8,335 bases of DNA from Methanobacteriota archaeon. Lineage in GTDB: Archaea; Thermoplasmatota; Poseidoniia; Poseidoniales; Poseidoniaceae. Location of the stretch: positions 1 through 8,335 of the forward strand of contig PBSP01000096.1 of assembly GCA_002726845.1 (NCBI GenBank), read 5' to 3'. Positions 1 to 5,299 of the stretch are shown here, piece after piece. The position numbers were made by a program, and so were the translations under genes. Position 1 is the stretch's first letter. Each line of letters starts with the position of its first letter. The notes under the pieces were generated by a model. That model was not told the origin of the DNA, made no database searches, and saw nothing but the letters and a program-made list of their open reading frames with translations.

Positions 1-384
1 GAATTCCGGCAACGTCATCCAGATGGACATGTCGTCGTTCACCCAGAATGCCCAAAAGAGACGGTCGAGGTTTCCGATGCAAACGGCTCGACTCAGTTTA
101 TCATCAATTATGTCAAAAATTTGCCGCGAGGCGCTACCGTTGCAATTGGAACAGAAATCAATATGGTTGCACGATTAGCAGACGATCACCCAGACAAACA
201 CATTGAATGTCTCGACCCAGAAATTTGTCCTTGTTCTACAATGTACATGATTCACCCTGCTTACCTCATGGACCTTTTGGAAAAGCTTGTCGATGGTGAA
301 GTACACAACCAAATCACGGTTTCAAAAGAGGTTCAAGAGGGCTCGCTCATCGCTCTTGAGCGAATGTTAAGCATTCGGGCTTGA
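1..384 (+). CDS. nadA: Quinolinate synthase, C-terminal part (gene cut by window start)
   Basis: Quinolinate synthase condenses iminoaspartate with dihydroxyacetone phosphate to make quinolinate, the precursor of NAD. It is a cytosolic enzyme with one [4Fe-4S] cluster held by three cysteines. The reading frame is open from base 1 and gives the last 127 residues. Visible family marks are HPECP at residues 14-18 of the fragment (C17 is the second cluster cysteine), GST at 29-31, GTE at 50-52, and a Cys-rich stretch CLDPEICPC at 70-78 followed by TMY, which should hold the third cluster cysteine. The C-terminal pattern (helix, then VxNQI, then a terminal helix ending in ERML) also fits NadA. The first cluster cysteine and about 60% of the protein lie outside the window. 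A ttg at 121 could be mistaken for a start, but HPECP upstream shows that coding continues from the edge. The stop directly abuts the stop of the opposite gene. Confidence 0.93.
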   Translation, partial: EFRQRHPDGHVVVHPECPKETVEVSDANGSTQFIINYVKNLPRGATVAIGTEINMVARLADDHPDKHIECLDPEICPCSTMYMIHPAYLMDLLEKLVDGEVHNQITVSKEVQEGSLIALERMLSIRA

Positions 385-387
385 TCA
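382..387. other. Zero-gap tail-to-tail stop codon junction (TGATCA)
   Basis: The TGA stop of nadA (382-384) is followed at once by the reverse-strand TGA stop of the ferritin-like gene (read from 385-387). The two stops together form the palindrome TGATCA. There is no space for a terminator between the genes, so each transcript must end inside the other gene and the 3' ends should overlap in antisense. The junction is seen directly; the transcript overlap is inferred. Confidence 0.9.
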
Positions 388-804
388 CTCTGCAAGACGT
401 CGGAGTTCTTCCACGCTTCGTACTTCTGCGAGGTAGATTTGCTCGATTGAATCAAAGAGTTCTGCATCGCCTGCACTCTCGATGATGGACATGAGTTCAC
501 CATAAACCTCGACGGCTTTGGTTTCTGTTTTGAGCGATTCCGCAAGCATGTCAAGATAGGATGAGGCATGTTCAATCGGTGTGTTGTTTCGTTCGGTTAC
601 TGCGATTCCACCGAGTTTTACAATTGCTGAGCGGACAATGTTGGAGTGGTCCATGGATTCATTGGCTTCTGCAGTAAAGTGAGGCTCAAGTTGAAGTCGA
701 TGAATACCACGTATGTATGCGGCATAATGGGCGTACATGTTGATGGCTCGAAGTTCCCATCCAAGTGCTTCGTTGAGTTTCTCGATTAAGTGCTGCGCTG
801 TCAT
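385..804 (-). CDS. Small ferritin-like four-helix protein with an altered diiron site
   Basis: This 139-residue, all-helical protein resembles bacterioferritin-like and ferritin-like proteins, which oxidise and store iron or protect against peroxide. Helix A has WELRAINMYAHYAAY at 16-30, with E17 as the expected first metal ligand. Helix B has ESMDH at 49-53, where H53 aligns with the His of the usual ExxH motif. A third Glu, E94, lies in helix C, and E127 is in helix D. By eye, two canonical ligands are replaced: the Glu of the first ExxH is S50 and the His of the second ExxH is S130. E46 and E49 are close and could compensate. M51 lines up with the haem-binding Met of bacterioferritin, which may be chance. 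The gene follows crcB by 32 bases on the same strand, so co-transcription is likely. The ribosome binding site is weak (AAAGGT about 12 bases before the ATG). The ferritin-like fold is fairly sure; iron storage activity is not. Confidence 0.75.
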   Translation of the reverse strand: MTAQHLIEKLNEALGWELRAINMYAHYAAYIRGIHRLQLEPHFTAEANESMDHSNIVRSAIVKLGGIAVTERNNTPIEHASSYLDMLAESLKTETKAVEVYGELMSIIESAGDAELFDSIEQIYLAEVRSVEELRRLAE

Positions 805-836
805 CGATACATCGTGACCTTTCTTCCACTTAAAGG

Positions 837-1214
837 TCAGGTTGAACCAAGGATTGTCTCAGAGAGTTTCCAGCCAATCAATGCAAAAATAGGGCACAAA
901 AGCATCGTACATCCCACATATCCGAATGCCAGACCTGTGTGCTGATTCTTGAGCAATTCAATCGTCTCAACAGAAAATGCGGACATCGTCGTAAAACCAC
1001 CGAGCAGCCCCGTGCCCAGAAGGAGGGCAAGCTCTTTTGATATCAATTGCTCAACAAGGCCAACGGCTAATGCACCCATCAACAACGAACCAACAAGATT
1101 GACCAACAATGTCGCCCAAGGAAAACCATCACTCGCCATCCATTCGGAGGTTAGGTAACGCAGTGCAGCACCCAAACCGCCGCCCAGTGCGACCATCAGA
1201 ATCTGTTGGAGCAT
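837..1214 (-). CDS. crcB: CrcB/Fluc fluoride ion channel
   Basis: Fluc proteins are small four-helix membrane channels that work as antiparallel dual-topology dimers and let toxic fluoride leave the cell. This 125-residue protein has the usual length and motifs in order: GGGLGAALRY at 11-20 (R19), ATLLVNLVGS at 34-43 with the conserved pore Asn N39, and GGFTTMSAF at 72-80, the helix-break and Phe-box region. Four hydrophobic segments are visible. In the Phe box the first phenylalanine is methionine (M77), while the second (F80) is kept. An in-frame TTG at 1220 would add two residues, but the ATG at 1214 is preferred because GGTGA (reverse strand, 1224-1228) sits nine bases upstream. Only one crcB copy is seen, as expected for a homodimeric member, although a second copy could lie elsewhere. 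The ferritin-like gene follows on the same strand. No fluoride riboswitch is visible in the short upstream region. Confidence 0.93.
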   Translation of the reverse strand: MLQQILMVALGGGLGAALRYLTSEWMASDGFPWATLLVNLVGSLLMGALAVGLVEQLISKELALLLGTGLLGGFTTMSAFSVETIELLKNQHTGLAFGYVGCTMLLCPIFALIGWKLSETILGST

Positions 1215-1298
1215 GGACAAGCCTCACCACCAAGGACCATGAAGTTCGTGATGAAATGGAACCGAAAAGCCATGAAGGATGTTTCTCAAGCGCTGTTC
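1215..1298. promoter_or_regulatory. Divergent intergenic region between crcB and the dITPase gene
   Basis: These 84 bases lie between two divergently read genes and should hold both promoters. I see a good ribosome binding site for crcB (reverse-strand GGTGGTGA, 1224-1231) but no convincing archaeal TATA box in either direction. The dITPase frame is open through the whole region, so part of it could instead be coding if an upstream start is used. Confidence 0.4.
1224..1231 (-). promoter_or_regulatory. Ribosome binding site of crcB
   Basis: On the reverse strand this reads GGTGGTGA, a good match to the archaeal anti-Shine-Dalgarno partner. It lies nine bases before the ATG at 1214, which decides for that start over the TTG at 1220. 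Confidence 0.6.
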
Positions 1299-1919
1299 AT
1301 GCGAACCGTTTGGTTTATGACGGGAAATTCTGGAAAGGTCAGAGAAGCTCAACATGCACTTCAACCACTCGGGTTTGATGTTCAACAATTGGTGGTTGAA
1401 GGTATCGAGATTGTTGAACCACAGTGCAACGATTTGGAGATCGTAGCACGATCAAAACTCAAGCAGGCGAAACCCCACTTGCCATCGAGAGGTGATGCGC
1501 TCATGGTTGAAGATGCAGGATTGTTTGTTGATGGTCTCAAAGGATTTCCTGGCGCTTATTCATCCTATGTTCTAGAAACATTGGGGTGTAGCGGAATTCT
1601 TGACCTGATGGAGGGGCAAAAGGAAAGAGTGGCCGAATTTCAGGCTGTTGCTGCCCTTCTTCTCGACGATCGTGTTCACGTTTCGAGGGGCGTTTGTCGT
1701 GGGACAATTGCCATGGAGGCTAGCGGTGACGAAGGCTTTGGCTTTGACCCTATTTTCGTTCCGTCACCCATTGAAAGGAACGGTGAAAACATCTCAACCA
1801 ACGGTTTGACCTTTGCCGAGGTCAGCCTTTCAGTTAAGGAGCAGTTCAGTCATCGTCGCAATGCATTGGAAGGCCTTTTGGAATTGCTTTCAACAATCGA
1901 TTCGGCATCATCATCTTAA
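1299..1919 (+). CDS. XTP/dITP pyrophosphatase (HAM1/RdgB, ITPase family)
   Basis: The enzyme hydrolyses non-canonical purine nucleoside triphosphates (dITP, ITP, XTP) to the monophosphate and pyrophosphate, keeping deaminated bases out of DNA and RNA. All family motifs are present, counted from the chosen ATG: TGNSGKVREA at 8-17 (triphosphate binding), VEDAGL at 70-75 with the expected catalytic Asp D72, GFPGAYS at 82-88, GFGFDP at 146-151, TFAE at 171-174 and SHR at 184-186 (base recognition). The 206 residues are slightly longer than typical archaeal members, partly from about eight to ten extra residues (PIERNGENISTNG region, about 157-169) between FGFDPIF and TFAE. The frame is open upstream to 1206, overlapping the crcB start, but family members begin just before the TGN motif, so ATG 1299 is preferred. 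ATG 1272, 1251 and 1239 remain possible, and no ribosome binding site clearly decides. A membrane protein gene follows after 29 bases. Confidence 0.92.
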   Translation: MRTVWFMTGNSGKVREAQHALQPLGFDVQQLVVEGIEIVEPQCNDLEIVARSKLKQAKPHLPSRGDALMVEDAGLFVDGLKGFPGAYSSYVLETLGCSGILDLMEGQKERVAEFQAVAALLLDDRVHVSRGVCRGTIAMEASGDEGFGFDPIFVPSPIERNGENISTNGLTFAEVSLSVKEQFSHRRNALEGLLELLSTIDSASSS

Positions 1920-1936
1920 GCAGGGAGTTCTTGGAT

Positions 1937-1940
1937 GGAG
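1937..1940 (+). promoter_or_regulatory. Ribosome binding site of the unknown membrane protein gene
   Basis: GGAG lies eight bases before the ATG at 1949. It supports that start over the in-frame TTG at 1931. Confidence 0.5.
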
Positions 1941-1948
1941 CGATAGGC

Positions 1949-2857
1949 ATGGGATTTTTCAGGAACCTCATCGCATTGGCATTTGTCGCCACGTTGTTGT
2001 TCTATTTCGTCTCTGTCGGTGAAATGGAACAAAACCAGCAATGGATTGTGATAGGTGTTTTGGTTTCGCTCGGATTGATTTTCATTCTTTCAGGTTCTCC
2101 TTCCTTCGAACTTCCCGCACCACTTGCAGAGCAGTCGAAGCAGGTTGTTGCTGAAACCGAGTCGTCCGAAGCAGAACCCTCTGAAGAGGAAAAAGAAACA
2201 ATCCCCGCTCAAGATGAATTCAAAACGATGTCTCTCAAGGAGCGAAAAGCCGCTAAGATTCTTGCTGCTCAGGAAGCACAACGTGTTGCGATGGCAGCGA
2301 CGGTGGGCGACGGCGATGAAGCGATGATTGAATTGCCTGTCGTTGAAGTGGAGGAAGTTCATGTCGCAGATGAATACGTTGTTGAGGTGAGTCCTGAATC
2401 TGTTGAAGAGGCAGATATTCAAGCGACGGTGAAGGAACGAGCATCGCGCCATGGAGAGATACGAGCACGAATCGAGGCTCGACGTCGCGCACAAATGGCG
2501 GACATTCGAGCATCAACGTCTCGTATGTGGGAAGAAAACGTCGTGCGAGAAGATATCGTTGGCCTTCTGCAAGGGGATGGTCATGGATTGAGTGTACTTG
2601 ACGAGCCGCTTCATCCCGAACCGGGGCACATCTACGGTGCGACTTTTATTCGAATCGACGACCAGCGCATACTGAAGTACCGGTCACAACTCGATTCAGG
2701 ATTCGAAGCAATCGTTTCTGAACAAGAACCTGAGGAACCACCAATTCAGGAACTTCCACCGTTGATTGGTCCAGATGGAAATCCACTTCCTCTCCCAGAG
2801 TTACCAGACTCCTCTGGCGCACTTGCAGCACTGAAGCTGGAAATGGATGAGGATTGA
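1949..2857 (+). CDS. Unrecognised protein with two N-terminal membrane helices and a long charged tail
   Basis: I do not recognise this 302-residue protein. It starts with two closely spaced hydrophobic helices (about 4-24 and 32-48) joined by a short loop, a hairpin anchor that would place both termini on the same side. After this comes a Glu/Ser-rich acidic linker (about 65-84), a Lys/Ala/Gln helical stretch (about 95-113), a Val/Glu-rich segment (about 127-155), a strongly basic Arg-rich helix (about 162-193), a compact part ending near 245 with alternating hydrophobic residues (YGATFIRIDDQRILKYRS), and a Pro/Glu/Leu-rich tail that ends in acidic residues. The layout suggests a membrane-tethered scaffold or adaptor with coiled-coil parts rather than an enzyme; no catalytic motif is visible. 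It sits between a dITPase gene (29 bases) and a CPBP protease gene (nine bases) on the same strand, probably in one transcript. Coding is supported by a long clean frame, a good ribosome binding site and sensible composition. Confidence 0.85.
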   Translation: MGFFRNLIALAFVATLLFYFVSVGEMEQNQQWIVIGVLVSLGLIFILSGSPSFELPAPLAEQSKQVVAETESSEAEPSEEEKETIPAQDEFKTMSLKERKAAKILAAQEAQRVAMAATVGDGDEAMIELPVVEVEEVHVADEYVVEVSPESVEEADIQATVKERASRHGEIRARIEARRRAQMADIRASTSRMWEENVVREDIVGLLQGDGHGLSVLDEPLHPEPGHIYGATFIRIDDQRILKYRSQLDSGFEAIVSEQEPEEPPIQELPPLIGPDGNPLPLPELPDSSGALAALKLEMDED

Positions 2858-2860
2858 GGA
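2856..2860 (+). promoter_or_regulatory. Ribosome binding site of the CPBP protease gene
   Basis: GAGGA overlaps the stop codon of the upstream gene and lies six bases before ATG 2867. This supports ATG 2867 over the later ATG at 2891 and points to translational coupling with the upstream gene. Confidence 0.55.
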
Positions 2861-2866
2861 TTGTTG

Positions 2867-3577
2867 ATGAATGCGTTCGTTCAGCCAACTATGAACAACA
2901 AAAAACGTGCACTGATGGGTTTGGTGCTTGTTGCGATCGCTCCAACGATATCCGTTGTGACGGGTTTTGCATTAAAGGCAGGCGCCCTCGCCGCAGTGGT
3001 GTTTGTACTCACCAAGATGTGGATGTTCGGTCTTCCCGCTTTCTGGCACATAAAAATCGAGGGTTTGCAACCCTCATATTCGCTCCCTCAATCTGGAGGT
3101 TGGAAGGTTTCAACTCTTCTTGGGTTTGGAATGGGGGTTGTCATCGTAATTGCTTATCTTCTTCTCGGAGATCTCCTCATAAGAGGCGAAGACCTGAAGG
3201 AAATTCTTGAACCGTTTGGACTGACGATTCCTTGGAAATTAGCGCTTGGTATCTTTTTCTGGATTTTCATTAATTCCGTTTTAGAGGAATACGTCTTCCG
3301 ATGGTTCATCACTTCAAAACTTGAACAATTGGTGGGAGGAAAATGGTGGCCAATACTTCTCTCAGCTTGCATCTTTACCGTCCATCACACCATTGCTTTG
3401 GCGTTTTTTATTGACCCACTTGGAAATGCCCTCGCATCACTGGGTATCTTCATTGGCGGTGTTCTGTTTTCATGGATTTATCTCCAATATCGCAGTGTTT
3501 GGGTTGCATGGGTTGCCCATGCGATTGCTGACGTTGCCATTTTCGTCATCGCCTGGCAACTGATTGTAGGATTTTGA
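2867..3577 (+). CDS. CPBP (CAAX protease / Abi-like) family intramembrane metalloprotease
   Basis: The CPBP family includes the eukaryotic CAAX prenyl protease Rce1, a methanogen homologue of it, and many bacterial and archaeal Abi-type proteins of unknown substrate. The 236-residue protein is rich in membrane helices and carries all three family motifs, counted from ATG 2867: EEYVFR at 140-145 (EExxxR), FTVHH at 170-174 (FxxxH, with a second His at 173) and HAIAD at 218-222 (HxxxD/N). The glutamates and histidines are therefore intact and activity is expected at the membrane. Hydrophobic stretches at about 17-34, 38-58, 82-102, 124-140, 161-182, 188-206 and 211-235 suggest six to eight helices. 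The gene lies nine bases after the unknown membrane protein gene, with a ribosome binding site across that gene's stop, so the two are probably co-expressed. Family membership is strong; the substrate cannot be told from sequence. Confidence 0.88.
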   Translation: MNAFVQPTMNNKKRALMGLVLVAIAPTISVVTGFALKAGALAAVVFVLTKMWMFGLPAFWHIKIEGLQPSYSLPQSGGWKVSTLLGFGMGVVIVIAYLLLGDLLIRGEDLKEILEPFGLTIPWKLALGIFFWIFINSVLEEYVFRWFITSKLEQLVGGKWWPILLSACIFTVHHTIALAFFIDPLGNALASLGIFIGGVLFSWIYLQYRSVWVAWVAHAIADVAIFVIAWQLIVGF

Positions 3578-3580
3578 TCA
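3575..3580. other. Second zero-gap tail-to-tail stop codon junction (TGATCA)
   Basis: The TGA stop of the CPBP protease gene (3575-3577) abuts the reverse-strand TGA stop of the enoyl-CoA hydratase gene (read from 3578-3580), again forming TGATCA. This is the same arrangement as at 382-387. No terminator fits between the genes. Confidence 0.9.
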
Positions 3581-4420
3581 TCTGTGCTTCCAATGCGCTT
3601 TGTCCCGGTTCAGAAATGCCTTGACACCAATTTCCTGGTCCTCGGTACTGAACAATTCTGCGAAGAGCCTTGCCTCAGTTGCAACACCTTTAGTCAACCC
3701 CTCGTCGAGTGCGGAGCGAAGCACCTTCTTTGCTACTCGTAGCGTGTGACTGGATTTGCTGGCGATGAGACATGCCATTTCTAGTGTTCTTTGTTTGAGG
3801 TCATCAGCGTCGACGACGTGGTTCAAAAGGCCAATTCGATGCGCTTCAACAGCATCGATCATTTCACCAGTGTAGACCATTTCCATGGCTTTTCCATAAC
3901 CGAGCAAGGCGACGAGGCGTTGCGTCCCACCATATCCGGGAATGAGGCCAAGATTGATTTCAGGCGTACCAAATTTCGATCGCGTACTCGCAATCCGAAT
4001 GTCGCATGAGCATGCAACCTCCAACCCGCCTCCGAGAGCGAAGCCATCGACCATGGCGATGGTTGGTTTGCTCAAATTCCAGAGCGTTTCAATCGCATTG
4101 TTGGTGAATTTGATTTTGATTTCTTCAACGCCTGCACCTTGAAACTCTGTGATGTCAGCACCTGCGACAAATGCATTTGGCTTTGCTCGTTTTCCTTCTT
4201 CAGGTGCGAGTGGCTGCGCCCCGGTTATGATGATGCAACGAACGAGATCTTCCGATTCCGCCCAAGCAACCATTTCTTTCATCGCCGTGGTTACATCAAC
4301 GTTGAGAGCATTCAGTTTGTTTGGACGATTAATGGTGACCAAAGCAACAACTGTTCCATCATCGCAGGATTCAACGGGGATGGTTTCTATTGTGAGTACG
4401 TCGTGTTGAGGAGGCGTCAT
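3578..4420 (-). CDS. Enoyl-CoA hydratase/isomerase (crotonase) family protein
   Basis: Crotonase-fold enzymes bind acyl-CoA and use an oxyanion hole; the classic activity is hydration of trans-2-enoyl-CoA to 3-hydroxyacyl-CoA. Counted from ATG 4420, the 280-residue protein has KLNALN at 35-40, FVAGADITEF at 84-93 (CoA and oxyanion hole), GGGLE at 130-134 and FGTPE at 150-154, then GLIPGYGGTQR at 158-168. Both catalytic glutamates of true hydratases, E134 and E154, are present, so hydratase activity is likely rather than only isomerase or hydrolase. An insert of about a dozen residues (QPLAPEEGKRAKP, about 69-81) precedes the oxyanion-hole motif. An upstream in-frame ATG at 4462 would add 14 residues unlike the family, so 4420 is preferred, though neither start has a clear ribosome binding site and leaderless translation is possible. 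No other beta-oxidation or hydroxypropionate-type gene is next to it. The exact substrate is unknown. Confidence 0.9.
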   Translation of the reverse strand: MTPPQHDVLTIETIPVESCDDGTVVALVTINRPNKLNALNVDVTTAMKEMVAWAESEDLVRCIIITGAQPLAPEEGKRAKPNAFVAGADITEFQGAGVEEIKIKFTNNAIETLWNLSKPTIAMVDGFALGGGLEVACSCDIRIASTRSKFGTPEINLGLIPGYGGTQRLVALLGYGKAMEMVYTGEMIDAVEAHRIGLLNHVVDADDLKQRTLEMACLIASKSSHTLRVAKKVLRSALDEGLTKGVATEARLFAELFSTEDQEIGVKAFLNRDKAHWKHR

Positions 4421-4514
4421 GATAATCGCAAACAACGGAAGTTCAAGAGTCCACCGATGCATCGCTTAGGTGGTTCAAGCAAGGAATGAAAACCTAAAGT
4501 CAGTTGGTCATGCT
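4421..4514. promoter_or_regulatory. Divergent intergenic region between hydratase and ABC transporter genes
   Basis: These 94 bases separate two divergently read genes and should hold both promoters. The only AT-rich element near a useful position is around 4488-4500 (gaaaacctaaagt; the reverse strand reads ACTTTAGGTTTTC). It resembles a weak TATA box in either direction, but the match is poor. The ABC frame is also open back to a GTG at 4470 and the hydratase frame back to ATG 4462, so the true gap may be only seven bases. Confidence 0.3.
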
Positions 4515-5297
4515 ATGGGCGAGGGAAGACAACCACTCGTACGTGCGGTCGACATGGGCAAGCGCTACGGAGAGTTCGTGGCGCTCCATCCACTCAATGT
4601 CGAGGTGCATTCTGGCGAGTTTTTCGGAGTTTTTGGACCGAACGGTGCTGGTAAATCGACCTTCATCAAGCTCCTCACCGGGCAGCTTCAACCGTCCATC
4701 GGTCAGATTGAAGTGTTGGGCGTTGATGCAAAGCAATCCCCTCAGAAACTCAAAGCCAACATTGGGATTGTTCCAGAATCAGAGTCTCCTCCTTCATTCT
4801 TGACACCGACCGAATTTCTACAATTCGTTGCACGCCTGCGCGGACTCGAAAATCTGGATGAACAGGTTGAGCATTGGCTGGATTGGTTTGGATTGCAAGA
4901 GAAACGGGATACAATGTGCAAAGACCTCTCCAAAGGGCAACGACAGAAAGTCATGCTCGCATCGGCATTTATCCACAAACCCAAACTTTTGTTTTTGGAC
5001 GAACCGTTTGCAAATTTGGACCCTATTTACCAGCGCAAATGCAGAGAATGGTTGCTTGATCACGTTGCTAACGGGGGAACGATTTTCCTGTGCTCACACG
5101 TTCTGGAGATGGCGGAGCGGATGTGCAACCGCATGGCCATTATCAACCACGGTCGTGTGCTCGCATCAGGCACCGTTTCAGGACTCAAGGAGTCGCAAAC
5201 GGAAACATTGGAAGACGTCTTTATTCGACTCGTTGGACATTCCATTGAAGAAGTGGAACGTCATTCAGAGGAAGGAATCGATGCAGAGGAGGAGTGA
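4515..5297 (+). CDS. ABC-2 type transporter ATP-binding protein
   Basis: This is the cytosolic ATPase that drives the permease encoded right after it. The 260-residue protein has the full set of ABC motifs: Walker A GPNGAGKST at 41-49, signature LSKGQRQKV at 138-146, Walker B LLFLDEP at 158-164 with catalytic E163, D-loop NLDP at 167-170 and H-loop His H195 in CSH. The Q-loop position has Glu (E88 in IVPESE) rather than Gln, a variation I recall from other ABC-2 exporter ATPases. The subfamily resembles multidrug, antibiotic and sodium exporter ATPases of the CcmA/NatA type. After residue 230 there is an acidic C-terminal tail ending in EEE. ATG 4515 is preferred over GTG 4470 because the ABC domain starts shortly after it, but the ribosome binding site is weak. 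The substrate cannot be deduced. Confidence 0.93.
   Translation: MGEGRQPLVRAVDMGKRYGEFVALHPLNVEVHSGEFFGVFGPNGAGKSTFIKLLTGQLQPSIGQIEVLGVDAKQSPQKLKANIGIVPESESPPSFLTPTEFLQFVARLRGLENLDEQVEHWLDWFGLQEKRDTMCKDLSKGQRQKVMLASAFIHKPKLLFLDEPFANLDPIYQRKCREWLLDHVANGGTIFLCSHVLEMAERMCNRMAIINHGRVLASGTVSGLKESQTETLEDVFIRLVGHSIEEVERHSEEGIDAEEE
5288..5292 (+). promoter_or_regulatory. Strong ribosome binding site of the permease gene
   Basis: GGAGG, within the purine-rich run at 5286-5298, lies seven bases before ATG 5300. It is inside the last codons of the ATPase gene, so the two genes are translated from one message. It favours ATG 5300 over the GTG at 5294. Confidence 0.65.
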
Positions 5298-5299
5298 AG

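Noticed and set aside
1..9. The window begins with an EcoRI site (GAATTC), possibly a cloning linker.
   Set aside because: The bases read in frame into a natural NadA sequence (RHPDG before VVVHPEC), so it is probably genomic or only a fragment edge.
1215..1298. A fluoride riboswitch upstream of crcB.
   Set aside because: The region is short, the ribosome binding site is nine bases from the start, and no pseudoknot-like conserved pattern was visible.
1901..1916. CATCATCATC short repeat at the end of the dITPase gene.
   Set aside because: It is only three repeats encoding a serine-rich C-terminus and is not a meaningful repeat array.
3404..3411. A run of six T near 3405-3410 as an archaeal oligo-T terminator.
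   Set aside because: It lies in the middle of the CPBP gene, encoding AFFIDP between motifs, so it is coding.
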